Source of the DNA: Euborellia annulipes
Taxonomy: Eukaryota > Arthropoda > Insecta > Dermaptera > Anisolabididae
Reading direction: 5' to 3'
DNA length: 64,000 nt
Assembly (NCBI GenBank): GCA_023213315.1
Contig: JAKCPI010002458.1
Location: 1 to 64,000, forward strand
This document shows positions 9,803-21,428 of this stretch, piece by piece (position 1 is the first letter of the stretch; every line of letters begins with the position of its first letter). A program made the position numbers and the translations under genes. The notes under the pieces were generated by a model. It saw only the letters and a list, made by a program, of their open reading frames with translations, was not told the DNA's origin and did no database searches.

Positions 9803-11027
9803 ACAAACTCAAAAAAATTTTATAAATTCAACTTTGAATTGTTATGTCACGCTTAAAGAAATCCCCGGGTCCCCCATGTCACAATTAGTAATGTTTTGGC
9901 CAGATTCCTCCCCCCTAACGCGTTACGACCTCAAAGGCAAAAAAAAAAAGAAAAGAAATATAACGAGTTAGAAATCTAAATGTTTCTATCATTTAAAAAC
10001 CTGTAAAACTTCACATACCCAGTATATTAAAAATGTTCATAAATATCGAAGCTCTCAGTAGAAAAGTGTCTAACTCCACTTTTTTTCGAAAATCATTTTT
10101 TTGTATTTTCTGTTGAAAAATATCTTCTCCTTATGCCCTAAACTGGATAAGAGCGTAGGCAATTCAAATTTTTCAGTTCGAAAAGTTGCAGCACGAAAAG
10201 TGTTTAACAGTGACTCGAGCAATGACAATGAAATGTTTTATGGCTCTCCTGAAAAATAAACAAAAATGGAGTTAGGCACTTTACTAATTAGAACGTCGTT
10301 ATAATTCTTTACAGTCCAGGATCCAACAAGTACATGTTCGAAGTGGGGGACTCTGATCAAACCATATATTTTGTAGGACAAATATTTTTTTTTCAATAAT
10401 GTTAATAATTTTCTTAAGATTTAATGGAAAAAATCCATAAATAATAATACATTTTTGAGAATCGTCAAAATGAAATATTATATCCCTGCTACTCCTGTTA
10501 GCTACCACAATCAAGAATTTTTGTAAGAGGAAAAATTGGTTAAAAGCTTCTCACGGAAAATTAGCTTGATAGTAATAACTGGTAAAAATGGGCCTAATAT
10601 CCTGGACTATTAGCTTTTAAATTCAAAGTAAAAATAATAAATTAAATGAGATTTAGAAAATGTTAGCTGTTGGTTCTAGAAAGTTTCAAGAGGGAGTGGT
10701 TTTAATCTCGCCACTGTAGATCAAAGACCTATTGAATTCAATATTGGCAACTGCCAGAGTTGAGAGTGAGTAAGTCAGGGGTGAGATGGGGGGGGGGGGA
10801 TTAACTTCACCTTAAAAACATCTTGATCGACTATCCGTCTGTTTTACATAACAAAGAAAGAATTGGAGATTAGAAATGTACGGAAAAATTTGAAATAGTT
10901 CAAATAGCGATAACTATTATACATACAGTATATGATATTGTATATGTCTTTGAAAAATTATATTGTTTTATTGTAATGAAAAATAGTGCTAACTAAGTTC
11001 AATATGCATTATATAGGCCTATATTTA
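9803..11027. other. Intergenic, no feature recognised
   Basis: AT-rich; the right end of the repeat that hosts the 9504 MITE (to about 9940), then sequence without convincing repeats, exons or RNA genes. A G-run lies at 10788-10799. Confidence 0.5.
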
Positions 11028-11630
11028 AAAAGCTGGTGTGACTGATCGCTCTTACCATCGGCAAATGAAAGTTCTAGGTGTTCTATGCTTGTCACACTAG
11101 ATTTTTTGTGTCGACATAGATTTAGTTTCCGACAGTACGGTACATTTGAATTCAATGAATACATATTTCTCTATCCATTTTCTAAGGGAGAAATCGTCGT
11201 AACTTTAAGAATTAATAACTCAAAAAGTCTTAGGAATTTCGGGATGAAAATTATTTTCCTGTAATCCCTAGAAGGTCCTCTTTAAACATAAAAAATTTGG
11301 TTTCGAAATTTCAACGGGAAGTTGCCCAAATAGAGCGTGACAGACAAACAGACGGACATTAGCGAATTAATAAATAGATTTTGTTATCATGGCAACCATT
11401 TCTCTTATCTTTCCTATGAAGTACAAAAGTAAAGTGGTCTTCATAAGATTTCAAGGGCAAAATGAGAATATATATTTTAAAGAGCATCTAAAAAATAATT
11501 GATTTATGAATTTTAATCAAAATCGTTTGAGTGAATTTTGAGAAAATCGAAAAAAACTGAAAAAGTACATCAGTAAAGTACCCATACTAGTACTCTTTGG
11601 TCGATTTTGTTCAAAAGTTTCATGTAACGT
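11028..11630 (+). repeat. 0.69-kb repeat copy split by an inverted Helitron fragment
   Basis: 11028-11157 is a diverged hairpin head and following segment. 11158-11375 is the reverse complement of the Helitron 5' region seen at 1206-1430, ending in GACAGACAAACAGACGGAC. 11376-11630 resumes the host repeat (ATCATGGCAACCATTTCTC, AAAGTACATCAGTAAAGTA). Confidence 0.7.
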
Positions 11631-11814
11631 GCCAGGGTCTTTAAAGGAAGAAAGAATATACTGTAGTAAACAACTAAATGTATTGTACTTAAAATTTTCT
11701 TTTCTTTGACCGTCATATCCCCTGTCTACGGCTCAACAAGTAGTTTCTATTTACAGTTTGGTTAAAAGTGGGTCCCGCAAATTGCTCTGTGTGGAATGAA
11801 GAAAATGAGCTATG

Positions 11815-12010
11815 AGGGTGAAATTTTATAATCAAGTTAGGCACCTCCCGAGGTCGAGAAAATAAGCTTTTAAACAAAATCGGCCAAAAAGCACTAGTAC
11901 TTTATTGATTTACTTTTTCAGGTTTTTCGATTTTCTCAAAATTCGCTCTAACCATTTTGTTTAAAATTAAAAAGTATACCAGTAAAATTTATCTTGAAAT
12001 TTGTTTGAAG
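11815..12010 (-). repeat. 0.69-kb repeat fragment, reverse orientation
   Basis: Contains the complement of the TTAAAAGCTTATTTTC / AGTACTAGTGC segment and the 'TTTCGATTTTCTCAAAATTC' block of the 0.69-kb family. Head and tail are missing. Confidence 0.6.
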
Positions 12011-12304
12011 TACACTTTATTGATGTATTTTAGATTTTTCAAATTACTTTTCCTGCTCTTCCTTCGATAGAGCCAATGATAAAATCCCTATGGCGATTTG
12101 CATGTTAATTTTGATTCAAAAGGGAGTCATTTTACACATTTAAAAAAATTATTATCAATTCTTATGAAATTTTATATTGATTTAGGATTCTCCATTGTGT
12201 ATAAAATATCGAAATATGAGATTAAAATTTTGAAAAATAACCTTAGTTTATTTCAAGCAGTCAACATTTAAAATGCAAGTTTGAAACTAAGGTGCTATGG
12301 GAAA

Positions 12305-12707
12305 CAGGGGTGCCGGAACGAATTTGAATCAGGGGGGGGGGGGGGGGCAAAAAATTTTTTTTTAGAAAATTAAAATAATTTAATATGTTCAAATAGTATA
12401 AAACAAAAACAAATCTACTTTAAAATTTAAAAATTTTAAATAAAATCACAATTTTAATAAAATTAAAATTTTAAAAAATTTCCTAGTGATTTTATCAAAA
12501 ATTTTTGGAAAAAATTTGGAAAAAAATGAATTTCTTACTCTTTTAATTTTTTTTAATTTAGAAGATTTTATTTTTCAAAAGTAAAAATATATCATTTTTA
12601 AAAATAAATGAAATAAAAGAAGAAATTTTGCCCCCCTCTGCCCCCCCCCCTATAGGATGCCAGGGGGGGGCAATGTACCCTTCCCCCCCCCAGTTCCGGC
12701 GCCTATC
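12305..12707. mobile_element. hAT-type MITE with C/G-runs
   Basis: Left terminus CAGGGGTGCCGGAAC and right terminus GTTCCGGCGCCTATC (core GGCGCCGGAAC), flanked by the perfect 8-bp duplication atgggaaa (12297-12304 and 12708-12715). The interior is AT-rich with long G- and C-runs. It sits just before the minus-strand hairpin head at 12716-12830. Confidence 0.8.
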
Positions 12708-12715
12708 ATGGGAAA

Positions 12716-12830
12716 CTAAATATATCTCGACACAAAAAATCTGGTGTGAAAAGCACGGTGTAAAACTTTCTCTTACCAAAGGGTAAGAGAAAGTTGTGTG
12801 CTGTGCGCCAGTCACACCAGATTTTGGTTA
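12716..12830 (-). repeat. Hairpin head of the 0.69-kb repeat
   Basis: A near-perfect hairpin (TCTGGTGTGA...CACACCAGA, about 12738-12826) preceded by the complement of the GTGTCGAGATATATTTAG segment. A head-only copy, in reverse orientation. Confidence 0.7.
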
Positions 12831-13949
12831 TTTCTTTTGCATATCTTTCATAAATGAATGAATAATTTATCTTTTTTTTTTTTTTTACTAATTGAAAATT
12901 TGTTAAATTGAAAATTCACTTACTTCAACATTTCATTTGTTTTATTTTTCCTTTATTCTCTTTAGTATATTTTTTTATCAGTGTGGTGTACCGTAGTTAG
13001 TTGTTTAAGAAAATTCAAGTTTTGTTTATTAGGCCACTTGGTGGGTTCGTGTTTATGTCTGTTCCGTTCGTTCGTTCTCTTAGAGCTAAAGCCAGTACTA
13101 AAACACGCGCAATGCGAGCCTCTTTCCTTCTTTGGTTTTTGCAGGTCTGTCTGTTGCACACCCGGAGGCTTTTCTTCCGCCCATTTCTCGTCTCCACGCC
13201 CCACACACTTTTCTCACTTGTATTCGGCGATGCTTTCTTGTGTACTTAATGTTAACCAAGACTTGTTGTTTTGCACCTTCTTTAACACACATTCTTTATT
13301 TTTTTTTTCTTTCGTTAATTTCCTCTTCAAGACAAATGAAACATTGCTCTAAAATAAAAATAAACTTAATTAATTTTTAAAAAAAGACAATTTTTATAAT
13401 AATTACAATCAATAATCACCTTTTTTTTAATTCTCTCTCTTTAAGGAAAAAAAAAAAAATCATTTTTTAATTAATTTTTTAAAAATTTCTTCTTAATTAT
13501 AAATGGATTCATTGCTTTTAAATCCGACAGATAAAAAAATATTAATTATCTCGGTCTTGAAAAAATTAAATTTTATGTAAAAATTCTTCTTTTCATTTTT
13601 TATTTTAATCGTTTTGAATTAGTGGAAAACTGGAATGAATAAAAGATACAATTAGTAAAAAAAAGTATATAATTACTTCCTGTTTTATATATATGTATTA
13701 AAAATAAATTGAATGTAATTATCAAATAGTCTTCTTTCTTTGGCGTGATGCGGGGTCGGCACTAAGAACAACAATAATAATAAGTAGTTCCGTTCCTGAT
13801 GGGCGTGCACTCCGTGCCAGCAAGGAGACCAGTCCCAAAGGAATTCAGAGTGGACTAGCCAAAAGGACGGCATATGAACCCTTAATTTGTTTAAAAAATT
13901 TAAAAAAATTTCATCAAATTTTTTAAAATTATTTTATTTTATTGTAAAA
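12831..13949. other. Unique GC-richer island in AT-rich DNA
   Basis: 13000-13300 is non-repetitive and GC-richer than its flanks. It has overlapping open frames in several phases but no recognisable protein and no conserved motif. It could be a 5' UTR exon or promoter; the sequence TTTTTGCAG at about 13136-13144 could serve as a 3' splice site on the plus strand. 13740-13870 is a second short GC-richer patch. The rest is AT-rich. Confidence 0.3.
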
Positions 13950-14095
13950 ATATTCTTTGAAAAGATATTGAAATTTTGCATGCTATAATTAAACCACTAA
14001 TGACCGATGCAGGGAAGAAAGCGAAAGGGGGCTCCATGAAAAGTTATCAGAGACAGAACGACAGACAGATTTTGTCTTTTATACGTATAATAGTA
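13950..14095 (-). mobile_element. Helitron 5'-end fragment
   Basis: On the minus strand from about 14095: a TATTATACGTATAAAAGAC stretch followed by CTGTCTGTCGTTCTGTC, the typical start of arthropod Helitrons. It fades out within about 150 bp. Confidence 0.5.
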
Positions 14096-14513
14096 TAAAT
14101 ACAATATTTCTAGAATAAATAGATAAGAATTATATAAGACATGAGCAGGATGGCAGCCAGGAAAAAAAACAAAAAAAAATTAAATTAATTTTTTTTTAAT
14201 TTTTTTTCTTCGCCGCCCCAGAATTATATATTACTGTAGAAAAAATTATTTGGAACCAATTATATAGTGACTAGATTATAGCTTTGTGCTATCTATTTGA
14301 GTTCAAGTTCCTTTCCTTTTTTGATTGAATTCCAATAATATTTTGTGTATATATAATGCTAACAGTCGTATTCTTTCTTGGAGAATCAATGACAGGTTTT
14401 ATAATTATTAAAAATATAAATAATTTTCAATAATATTTAATTTAGTGAAGTGATAGTATCAATCAAATATGAGTCGAAACGTACGTTAAGTTTTATCTTA
14501 TAAATAAATATTT

Positions 14514-14793
14514 TGAGCCCTCGGGGCTTGGCGTAGATGTTAGCGTGCTAACCTCGTATACCAAACATCGCGGGTTCGGACCCCAGGTAGTCCGATGATT
14601 TTATTTAAACCATTTGGATACCAAATGGCTTAAATAAGAATGCCTGGACCCTAATATAGATAAATTCATAAATAACGGTTATCGTCAAAGTCTTATATGG
14701 CTTAAGTTGCCGAAAAGACTGTGTAAATGTGTGTGTGAATGTGAGTGTGAATGAGAAAAAAGTGTGAATGTTTAAAAAAAAAAAAAAAAAAAA
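14514..14793 (+). mobile_element. tRNA-derived SINE, full length
   Basis: The tRNA-like head starts at GAGCCCTCGGGGCTTGGCGTAG with an A-box-like TTGGCGTAGATGTTAGCG and a B box GGGTTCGGACCCC (about 14572). The body carries the inverted ATTTGG/CCAAAT motif and AACGGTTATCGT, then a GT/GA-rich segment and an A-run of about 20 (to 14793). Confidence 0.85.
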
Positions 14794-14871
14794 TATTTTG
14801 AAACACAACACATAACATAGAGTTTTATTCGCCTCTTTCAAATTTGATTGATACTATCTCTCTACTATGAT

Positions 14872-15220
14872 CAGTAGCGTAGCCAGAATTTCTGCTTGGG
14901 GGGGGGGGCCCAAAATTTTTATGAACCCCCCTTCTCCAAGAAAATTAAACTGGAGAAATTTTTTTTAGATAATATAATAATTATAAATAAAAAAAAATTT
15001 TTTTTTCTTGAAATAAAAAATAATTTTAATACAAAATTCATAAATATTAAAGATTTTTTTTTCAATTATTTATAAGTTTTTTGTTAGATTTTAGAATTTA
15101 TGAGAGTTAATAAAATAATTATTTAAAAAAAAAAATCATTAGGGAAAACAATAGGTATTTTTTTTGTTTTGGAGAAGGCTTGGGGGGGGCCCGGCCCCCG
15201 CCCCCCTGAATACGCCACTG
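14872..15220. mobile_element. hAT-type MITE with perfect 8-bp TSD
   Basis: Termini CAGTAGCGTAGCCAG and CTGAATACGCCACTG, flanked by actatgat (14864-14871 and 15221-15228). There are G/C-runs near both ends and an AT-rich core, without coding content. Confidence 0.85.
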
Positions 15221-15850
15221 ACTATGATTATGAATCAACAAGAGTGAAGTGATGAATGGAAGAGTCCACGGTGGAAAGTTTAAATATATTTAATTTAGTT
15301 TATAGATGCGCAAAAATTTCGTCAAACACATTCAAATTCTTCACTGACTAGATATTATATTGGGGATCAGAACCCAAAGTAAAATTTTAAAAAATCTACA
15401 TTTTAATTATATATTTTCTATAGGATCCACAGGTGAGAAGGGGGGGGGGGGGGTAAAAAATTCCTGGCACGAAGGCGACAACAAAGCAAGGAACGGCCCT
15501 GATAAAATTTTCCATTATGGCATGACTACCGTAGATCAAAAGTCAGAAAATAAAGAAACAAATGACCATTAAAAAGAAACCTATGGCATTCACCTTTTCG
15601 TAGGCTCCAGGAGCAACATATAGCATTTTGAAAGTTTCTGGTTTACAATATGACTCCAGTGAATTAAATGAAATTTTCTTTCTGAACGTTGTTTTATAAT
15701 TTCTATTCTCTTGATGTTAGTAAAGCATTCGAAGGAAATCCGCCAGATGGCAACATCTCTCGGCTTTTATTCAAGAATTTTGATTAAAAACTCCAGGAAA
15801 AGTAACTGAAAAGATAAGCAGAATAATTATCACAAAATTGAAAACTGAAA
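15221..15850. other. Intergenic, no feature recognised
   Basis: A G-run at 15440-15452 and otherwise AT-rich DNA. No exon or repeat termini identified. Confidence 0.5.
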
Positions 15851-16123
15851 GAAGCCCTCGGGCTTGGCGTAGTCGGCAGCGCGCCTGCCTTGTATACCAA
15901 GGGTCGAGGGTTCGGATCCCAGGCAGTCCGATGATTTTATTTAAACCATTTGGATACCAAATGGCTTAAATAAGAATGCCTGAACCCCAAATATATATAT
16001 ATTCATTATAACGGTTATCGTATAAAGTCTTATACAGTATGGCCTAAGATGCCGAAAAGACTGTGTGTATGTGTGAATGTGAGTGTAAATGGGAAAAAAA
16101 TGTGAGTGTTTAAAAAAAAAAAA
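15851..16123 (+). mobile_element. tRNA-derived SINE, full length, best preserved head
   Basis: The head has A box TTGGCGTAGTCGGCAGCG and B box GGGTTCGGATCCC, both close to pol III consensus. The body and GT-rich segment match the 14514 copy, and the element ends in an A-run. The flanks share 'tgaaagaa' on both sides, a probable target duplication. Confidence 0.9.
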
Positions 16124-16552
16124 TTGAAAGAATTTAGTACCACATAAGAGAAGAGGGTCGATCCCGCAATGTGGGATTATAACTTAATAAAAAAAAAATA
16201 TTATCATTCCAGGGAGTGAGAAGAATTGCAAAATAAAACAGATGCTCAAGTCAGTTTATTCGAGATATCTCATCCCAAGATGTGTCGGCGTTTCGAAGCC
16301 AACCTTCTCAATTCGCGATTAATTCTTTCTCAGAATGCATGAAACAGTTGCCGACAAAAAAATTGAGCCAACTACTCTCTTTTTCTAAGACTACTCTTAT
16401 TTCAGGTTATAGGTACCAGATTGAAATGTTTTTATTATTCAACTGTAATAAATTCCATAAAATATGACATCGTTTTTATTCTAATTGGGTAATTAGAAGT
16501 TGAAATAAGTGAAGTTTTAGAAAAAGAGAGTAGATGGCTCAATTATTTTGTC
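16124..16552. other. Intergenic, no feature recognised
   Basis: AT-rich; no gene or repeat boundary identified. Confidence 0.5.
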
Positions 16553-16750
16553 AGCCTGGACCCCCAATCAAGGGCGGATACATGGGTGGGGGGGGGGGGG
16601 GTAAAGGGGGTAATTTCTCCCCCCTGCCCCCAATAAATATTATCATATATAACGGTTATCGTAAAGTCTCATATGGCCTAAGTTGCCGAAAAGACTGTGT
16701 GAATGTGTGTGCGAGAAAAAAGTGTGAATGTTTAAAAAAAAAAATTTTAT
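16553..16750 (+). repeat. SINE 3' part with a nested C/G-run fragment
   Basis: The SINE body motif GCCTGGACCCCCAAT (16553) is separated from AACGGTTATCGT (16649) by about 65 bp of G/C-run sequence that resembles hAT MITE interiors (AAGGGCGGATA...). The copy ends in an A-run at about 16750. The tRNA head is absent. Confidence 0.65.
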
Positions 16751-17705
16751 TTAATAGTTAATTATTATTAAATTTTCTATAAGGAAATTATTGATTTACT
16801 AATCCCGCATTGATATGAACAGAGTCGTTTTGACTCCAAAATTAGAGGAGTTATCTCAAATAAATCGAATATTATCTTAATCATGTTTTATTCTATTATC
16901 TTTCTCACTTCGAATTATTAATCAGGCCGTCGGATATATTCCCCGGGACCCCTCTAGTTACGTCCATGGGTACAGGCTACCTAAATAAGTTTAGAGATTG
17001 CTGCCATTTTAACTAGAGATGCTAATAATAATAATAATTTTAGAGATCTAGAGTTCTAACGAAAATTATTATAATGCAACATGTAAAGAAATAAAAAGTA
17101 CCATCTTTCAGTGTTATTCTTTTCCTTGTTACTTTTGTTGATTTTTCTTTTTAATCTTGTTCCTGATTGTGCTGATCCTACTGATCTTGAATCACATTAA
17201 TATGCTCTTTTAATCTGGAATATTTTCTTTGAGAAACTGTTGCGATGGCTGTTTGGTTTATAAAATTTCACGTATCGACAAAGCGAGTAGAAAAATCTGT
17301 AGGAATAATAAAGTTATGATTAAAACACATACACACAATGAATATGAATGCAAGAGTAGAGGAGGCAAGTGGCTAATCTGTGGATTACGGAGTCTGAAGT
17401 CTCAACACGACTTGGATTCGAATCCAGCTTGCCTGAAATAATTCAAGCATTGCCGAAGTCACCTCCTAAGGTAGGAAATTGGAAGAAAATCTCACCGCAT
17501 TGACAAAAACGGCCCAATTTGAGGTGGCCTTAAAAATGAGGATTGCTTTGACTGGGTAACCGAGGAACTGCCCGGGTGGCTGAGAAAGACCTGCACCTCC
17601 AACCGGGTAACCCGGGATCTGCCGATAAGTGTGGCTGAGAAAGAACAATACCTCATAAAATCCAAAATCCAAGAATGGAAGAGTATTTTTTTTCTTCTTA
17701 AGCTA
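16751..17705. other. Intergenic with a tRNA-like, SINE-like stretch
   Basis: At 17367-17436 the segment begins GGCAAGT and ends GCTTGCC, a 7-bp acceptor-like pairing, and contains GATTCGAATCC (17415-17425) near the T-arm position. The T-stem does not fold with a 7-nt loop and the D-arm is poor, so it is more likely the head of another tRNA-derived SINE than a working tRNA. A hAT right-end fragment (CTAGTTACGTCCATG) lies near 16955. No gene. Confidence 0.35.
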
Positions 17706-18012
17706 AGGTTCAACGCACACTAATTGAGCAAAACACTCTTGGACAAAACGTTTTGCCATTGAGCATTTTTGCCTAATCGGTGTGCTTTGCCATTTTTTGC
17801 TCAATGGTAGAACATTTTGTCCTATGCCAATGCATACCGATTGAGCAAAACGCTCAATGACAAAACATTTAGTTCAATGATGTCGAATCATGCTCAAATG
17901 TGTTTTGCCTCCTCAGTGTGTGTTGACCCATAAAAAAGTATTGAAAAAAACAGTTTTAGGCAAAAACGTTTTGTCCGAAAACGTTTTTGCTCAATTGGTG
18001 TGCGTTCAGCCT
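17706..18012. mobile_element. TIR MITE (GAACGCACACCAATTGAGCA family), copy 1
   Basis: Ends are inverted repeats of about 28 bp with the core CGCACAC(C/T)AATTGAGCAAAA. The interior repeats GAGCAAAACG and its complement many times, giving a self-complementary element. The second copy is at 19663-19918. No coding content; superfamily unassigned. Confidence 0.75.
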
Positions 18013-18869
18013 AAAAGTCAATAAAAATCCAAGTTAATTGTTTAATTAATATAGATTTAGCTCCTCCCTCTCAATAAGATTTAAAAATATTTTCCAACTT
18101 GTCTATTTTGATTAAATTATTATAATTAATAGCTAACCGACACATTTCCTTCCAACAAGTTGGGATTCTTTTTTTTTTCTTCTGTCTCGCTCTCTCCCTC
18201 TCTGTTAAAGATGGAAAAACTTAACCCATTGTGAGCGGAGTTTTTCATTAATTATACGATTAAAAGTCAAAAGTTAACTTATCATCTTGATTTATATAAA
18301 AAGCTTTGCTCCTTAAAAGTTGGCGTAGTTCTTTTTCTACTTTTTTCTTTTTTTTTTAGAAGGGGCTGGGGGAGGGAGAGGGAGGAGGGGGCTCGCGTTG
18401 GGAGAGAGAGAGAGAGAGAGAGCGTCGTCGGCGCCGGGGGCGATCCGTCTGCTTGGGTGACAGCCCCTTTTAGCAGGGTACGTGATAAATGCCTGGCACT
18501 TGCAGACCTCGCCCTCGCCTATTTCCTGGACACGCCTGTGCTGTCTTCTAAGAACATGAGAGAAAAATAATGTTTTATCAATTAATCTAAGACCGTTAAT
18601 TGGAAATCTTACATTTAGAAGCCATTAAGTTGAAAAAAAAGGAAAAAAGGTCTATTAAAAGAAAAAAATACAAAAGCAATAATAAAGAAATGTCATGAAA
18701 TTTGCTATTCAAATAGAAACAACAAATGCTCTTTTATGTTATTAGAAGACTTGTTACTTTCTCTTACCCTATATATGAAATATATAGAGAGAGAAAGATC
18801 CCCTTTGGAACTTTTTACACATTTAAAAAAAAAATTTCCAATTCTTATGAAATTTTGTATTTATTTAGG
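18013..18869. other. Intergenic with CpG-rich, GA-repeat patch
   Basis: 18360-18560 stands out: G-rich, then (GA)n at about 18400-18421, then GCGTCGTCGGCGCC and unique DNA ending in CAGGGTACGTG (18474-18484), a good 5' splice-site match. It may be a promoter or 5' UTR exon of an unseen gene. The remainder is AT-rich. Confidence 0.3.
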
Positions 18870-18881
18870 ATTCTCTATTGT

Positions 18882-19178
18882 ATCTCGAAGACTCCGATGA
18901 GCCGCAGTTACTTCATCATACACGGATGGTCGGTGTGTTGGGTGAAATTAATAAAATTTATGAGTAAATTTTTTTAATTTTTTATTATTAATATTTTTTC
19001 GAAACTGAGAAATTGCAATTCAGTCGACCAGAAAAAATATTAATAATAAAAAATTAAAAAAATTTACTCATAAATTTTATTAATTTCACCCAACACACCG
19101 ACCATCAGTGTATGATGAAGTAACTGCGGCTCATCGGATTCTTCGAGATAAAATATCCTTCATCTCAGAATCAAAATA
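18882..19178. mobile_element. Palindromic retroelement-like insertion #3
   Basis: Arms of about 115-120 bp (18882-19005 and 19038-19150), nearly perfect reverse complements. A right-side unique tail of about 29 nt (19150-19178) contains CTTCATCTCAGAATCAAAAT. A 12-bp duplication attctctattgt (18870-18881 and 19179-19190) flanks it. The tail matches that of copy #4. No hammerhead-like core was evident here. Confidence 0.8.
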
Positions 19179-19254
19179 ATTCTCTATTGTGTATAAATTT
19201 CTGAACATTTAGCCCAGTGAAGATTTGGTATCTTTTCATGTGGACGGTCACAAA

Positions 19255-19316
19255 TATATCTCGACACAAAAAATCTGGTGTGACAAGCACGGTGCACAAC
19301 TTTCTCTTACCGAAGG
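19255..19316 (-). repeat. Partial hairpin head of the 0.69-kb repeat
   Basis: Complement of the head: ATATATCTCGACAC, then AATCTGGTGTGACAAGCACGG. Only one side of the hairpin is present. Confidence 0.55.
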
Positions 19317-19446
19317 GTTAGTTTCTCAAATGAATTGAATTTGTTATCATAAATAATATACCCTTGATAATTTCATATAACTCAGGATATATATTTTTGG
19401 TAAAAGCTCAAGATTTTAATGGAAATACGTGGGAGGAAAAAAAATT

Positions 19447-19650
19447 TTTAGTAGTAGAAAACTCGAAGAGTCGCAGTTAATTCACCAAATACGGATGGTT
19501 GGTGTATATATTTATTATTAAGTATTTAATATAATAATATATACAACCGACCATCCGTATTTGGTGAAGTAACTGCGGCTCTTCGAGTTTTCTACTCATA
19601 AAAGTCTTCATCCCAGAATCAAAATCTTCTAGGATTGAATTCTTTTTAAA
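19447..19650. mobile_element. Palindromic retroelement-like insertion #4
   Basis: Arms of about 72 bp (19449-19520 and 19535-19606) are reverse complements beginning AGAAAACTCGAAGAG. The right tail has CTTCATCCCAGAATCAAAAT, the same as copy #3, so the two belong to one subfamily. A clear target duplication could not be fixed. Confidence 0.65.
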
Positions 19651-19662
19651 AATTTACAAATT

Positions 19663-19918
19663 AGGCTGAACGCACACCAATTGAGCAAAAATGTTTTCGG
19701 ACAAAACGTTTTGTCCAAGAGCAAAACGTTTTGCTCAAAGCCAACGCCCCGCGATTGAGCAAAACGCTCGATGGCAAAACATTTTGTTCAATGATGTCGA
19801 ATCATCCTCAATTGTGTTTCACCTCCTCGGTGTGCATTGACCTAAAGAAAAGCATTGAAAAAACAGCTGTAGGCAAATTAGTCAAAACGTTTTTGTTCAA
19901 TTGGTGTGCGTTAAGCCT
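19663..19918. mobile_element. TIR MITE (GAACGCACACCAATTGAGCA family), copy 2
   Basis: Starts AGGCTGAACGCACACC and ends GGTGTGCGTTAAGCCT. The interior includes the perfect palindrome GAGCAAAACGTTTTGCTC. Similar to 17706-18012 throughout. Confidence 0.8.
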
Positions 19919-19934
19919 TATGGGACATTACCAC

Positions 19935-20165
19935 CCTTTAATGTAATACCTTGTGAAACTAGACAATTTTTCCACCGTCATTCAATGGCTAGAAGGAACG
20001 TGAGAACTAATCTTCTGGAATTCTGTTCAGCTTTTTTTCTTCAATTTCATTAATTGAGTCAAATCTCTCTCCTTTCAAGGTGCTGCAGAATAAACAGGCA
20101 CGTTGTCAAGATGTAGCACTGACCACTATTCCTTTAGTGGTGGAAAATTTTATAGCTTTCCAAAG
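19935..20165 (-). pseudogene. Decayed mariner-type transposase C-terminus
   Basis: On the minus strand, short frames separated by stops and shifts resemble mariner transposase: a stretch like 'VLHLDNVPVYSA' (the HxDNAPxHxA catalytic region), then 'RFDSINEIEEK' (the FDSLEDIK-like block), then, in another frame, 'RWKNCLVSQG' (the C-terminal RWxxCIxxQGxYF block). The order matches the family. No terminal inverted repeats were found for it. Confidence 0.5.
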
Positions 20166-20820
20166 AAAAGATAATGTCCATTTTTACCATATCAAAATCT
20201 CAATTTTCTCTTAAACATCAATCATTTCTATCTATGAAGCTTAGGTGCGGAGATCAATTAATTTCGTTACTTTAACTTTATTTGGAAGTAATAAAAGAGG
20301 AGGTTACCTTACTATTTCGTTTCTTTTGGAGTCTTCGTATCAACATTCAATTCAATAATTAGCTCAAGAAGTGATGAACCGTTTCTTTTAGAAGACAACT
20401 TGAACTACAGAGTTGGAGAGTCAGCCAGCATATTTCGATATTTTTGCTGATTCACATCTGAATCTTCTTCTGATCATATAGGATCTGGAATGAAGATGAA
20501 GGCCTTAAAGAAAAATGTTAATTAATGTTTAAAAGAAAAGGTATTTCTTACCAAGAGTATGTATTTTTAATATATTTATTAAAAAAGCTTTTTAGTGAAC
20601 ACGAATAGAACATCAAGGATCAAATAGTTACTTTCTTGGTCTTTTTCTTAAGATGGCATTAAGATAAAAGGCCGGGCCCAAGATTTTAACGGCCTAAGGG
20701 CCTCCAGTTGGTTTAATCCGACTGATGTCTACTTAAGAAGAAGATCAAGAAAGTAACTGAACTCAAAGACAAAATTAGGGGAACAAAAAAAACAAAAACA
20801 AAATATAAAGATGAATTTCC
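20166..20820. other. Intergenic, no feature recognised
   Basis: AT-rich, possibly containing more of the decayed transposase upstream, but nothing that can be aligned by eye. Confidence 0.4.
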
Positions 20821-20821
20821 A

Positions 20822-21180
20822 CTAAACACTAGAATTTCCCTTGCCATGCGATGCCGTCAGCATTTCCACAAGATGTGCCGTGCCTCTGCCGTCAGAGATG
20901 TGTTTAGTCGTTTCCGTGCCAACGCGGAAATAACCGAGTAATGTACAGACGACCACAGGACGGCCGAATATGGCCTTGGCGCGGCTGAGGGCGGCCACGG
21001 CACGGCCGAAAGTATTGTAATTTCCACTAGTCATGCTATGCCGCTGCCGTGCGATGCAGTATGCCGATTTCGCTCAAAGGACTGTTGGTGACAGGCAGCA
21101 CGGCAAGACTAGTGGAAATTGAACGGCCTCTCCAATGCTATTTATATATCAAGTCCGTTTGAGCCGATGGCATCGCACGG
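20822..21180. repeat. GC-rich self-complementary repeat
   Basis: Much higher GC than its flanks, with recurrent CACGGC, GCCGTGC and GCGATGC in both orientations and paired TTTCCACTAG/CTAGTGGAAA boxes (about 21028 and 21107). Probably a nested pair of MITEs; the ends are not resolved and it has no protein match. Confidence 0.5.
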
Positions 21181-21428
21181 CAGGGGCCATTCAAGCCATT
21201 TTTTCGTCGTTTTGCTAATTTTGTCCACGAGTGTATTTGAAACTTTATTTTAAAAATTAATATTAAATATGTTTGCATTTAATATAAACTCGTTCTAAAA
21301 TCTCTCAAAAATAATTCTCTAAAATGGAATTCTTGAAAGGTATTTTATTAAATCATTAATATATTTTGAATTACAAATTAAAAACAACTATTTAGAAAAA
21401 AATAAATAAAAACAAAATGAATTCTATT

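Noticed and set aside
12962..13380. Cluster of overlapping open frames near 13 kb on both strands
   Set aside because: Several frames are open at once in a GC-richer patch. None resembles a known protein or has conserved blocks. Kept only as a possible UTR or promoter island.
17367..17436. Possible tRNA gene
   Set aside because: The acceptor ends pair and a TTCGAA box is present, but the T-stem needs an 8-nt loop and the D and anticodon arms fold poorly. A SINE head is more likely.
18882..19178. DNA-transposon MITE classification for the perfect palindromes
   Set aside because: The 12-15-bp duplications and one-sided tails do not fit known DNA-transposon superfamilies, so a retroelement-type origin was preferred.
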